A DNA stretch of 34,392 nucleotides from Alphaproteobacteria bacterium (lineage in GTDB: Bacteria; Pseudomonadota; Alphaproteobacteria; Rhodobacterales; Rhodobacteraceae): NCBI GenBank assembly GCA_030429105.1, contig JAUIDE010000041.1, forward strand, positions 1 to 34,392. The letters are read 5' to 3'. Positions 34,008-34,392 of the stretch are shown piece by piece (the first letter of the stretch is position 1; every line of letters begins with the position of its first letter). The notes beneath the pieces were generated by a model, which had not been told where the DNA came from, searched no databases, and was given only the letters and a program-made list of their open reading frames with translations. The translations under genes were made by a program, and so were the position numbers.

Positions 34008-34392
34008 ATGAACGCGCCCGGCCCCGACATCCCGCCCGACATTCTCTGCATCGGCGCCGTCCTCTGGGACGTGATCGGCCGCGCCGAGGTTCCGATGCCG
34101 CCGGGCGCGGACCGGCCGGGGCGGATCGTGCGGCGGCCGGGCGGCGTCGCGCTCAACGTCGCGCGCGCGCTCCGCGCTTCCGGGCTCCGGCCCGCGCTCC
34201 TCGGCCATGTCGGGCTCGATGCGGAGGGGGCGGCGCTTGTCTCCGCGGCGGAGGCGGAGGGGATCGACGCCGCCTTCCTGAGCCGCGGCGGGCGGACCGA
34301 TCTCTACATGGCGGTGGAAGGGCCGGAGGGGCTCGTCGCCGCGGTGGCCGATGCGGGCGGGCTGGAGGCGGCGGGCGCCGCGATCCTCGCCC
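34008..34392 (+). CDS. PfkB-family carbohydrate/nucleoside kinase (3' end outside window)
   Basis: The first 128 residues are visible. ILCIGAVLWDVIGRAE resembles the opening strand of ribokinase/PfkB enzymes, and RRPGGVALNVARALRASGL is the substrate-binding GG-x-x-x-N-x-A motif. ALLGHVGLDAEGAALV continues the family pattern. The ATP-binding C-terminal motif lies beyond the window. The ATG at 34008 follows AGAGGGGCGC. A pseudouridine kinase is possible from my memory of gene neighbourhoods in this group, but the fragment cannot decide the substrate. Confidence 0.82.
   Translation, partial: MNAPGPDIPPDILCIGAVLWDVIGRAEVPMPPGADRPGRIVRRPGGVALNVARALRASGLRPALLGHVGLDAEGAALVSAAEAEGIDAAFLSRGGRTDLYMAVEGPEGLVAAVADAGGLEAAGAAILA

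Overview
The window is very GC-rich chromosomal DNA that looks alphaproteobacterial, most like the Rhodobacterales. The evidence is a dnaG-rpoD pair, adjacent divK- and pleD-like cell-cycle regulators, a DUF3572 gene, a small SRP RNA with the GGAAGGAAGCAGCC core, and a cluster of GANTC (CcrM-type) sites next to rpoD. No tRNA, CRISPR array, insertion sequence or prophage gene was seen.

Layout: (1) 1-3337: the end of a thiamine-diphosphate enzyme, then a convergent two-gene unit of a hypothetical protein and a GT4 glycosyltransferase. (2) 3849-15348: a glycan-modification block with visibly lower GC in places. It holds a small methyltransferase; a GT2 protein with a zinc-ribbon tail; a TPR/coiled-coil protein; a 1341-codon fusion of an FkbM methyltransferase, repeat linkers and at least two glycosyltransferase domains; two more methyltransferases; and an 847-codon GT8-GT2 fusion. 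(3) 15678-18660: a HAD-type protein (COG5610-like) and a sulfotransferase. (4) 18949-21842: a small lipoprotein, a GNAT acetyltransferase overlapping a BenE-type transporter, and a lone glycosyltransferase-like gene. (5) 21952-27028: rpoD, dnaG, a HAD phosphatase-like gene and a DUF3572 gene, all on the minus strand. (6) 27143-28893: divK-like and pleD-like genes. (7) 29308-31314, minus strand: an ECF sigma factor, a membrane protein, a Metal_resist-like periplasmic protein, and a separate EF-hand protein. (8) 31474-34392: DUF983, NUDIX, MFS transporter, the SRP RNA on the minus strand, and the start of a PfkB-family kinase.

Regions 2 and 3 read together as a locus for a surface polysaccharide or glycosylated surface protein, with heavy methylation and possible sulfation. 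Five methyltransferase-like modules sit beside at least six glycosyltransferase domains, many fused into very large proteins through alanine-rich helices or Ala/Thr linkers. No polymerase, flippase, export or priming transferase is present, so the window is probably part of a larger locus or a decoration module acting on a product made elsewhere.

The most unusual features are the giant fusion with its in-frame 18-bp and 75-bp tandem repeats, the second GT8-GT2 fusion read from a TTG overlapping a small upstream frame, a two-copy hairpin-rich dispersed repeat placed in two convergent intergenic gaps, and three GANTC sites packed into 24 bp between dnaG and rpoD. All domain calls come from reading motifs by eye; no database search was run.
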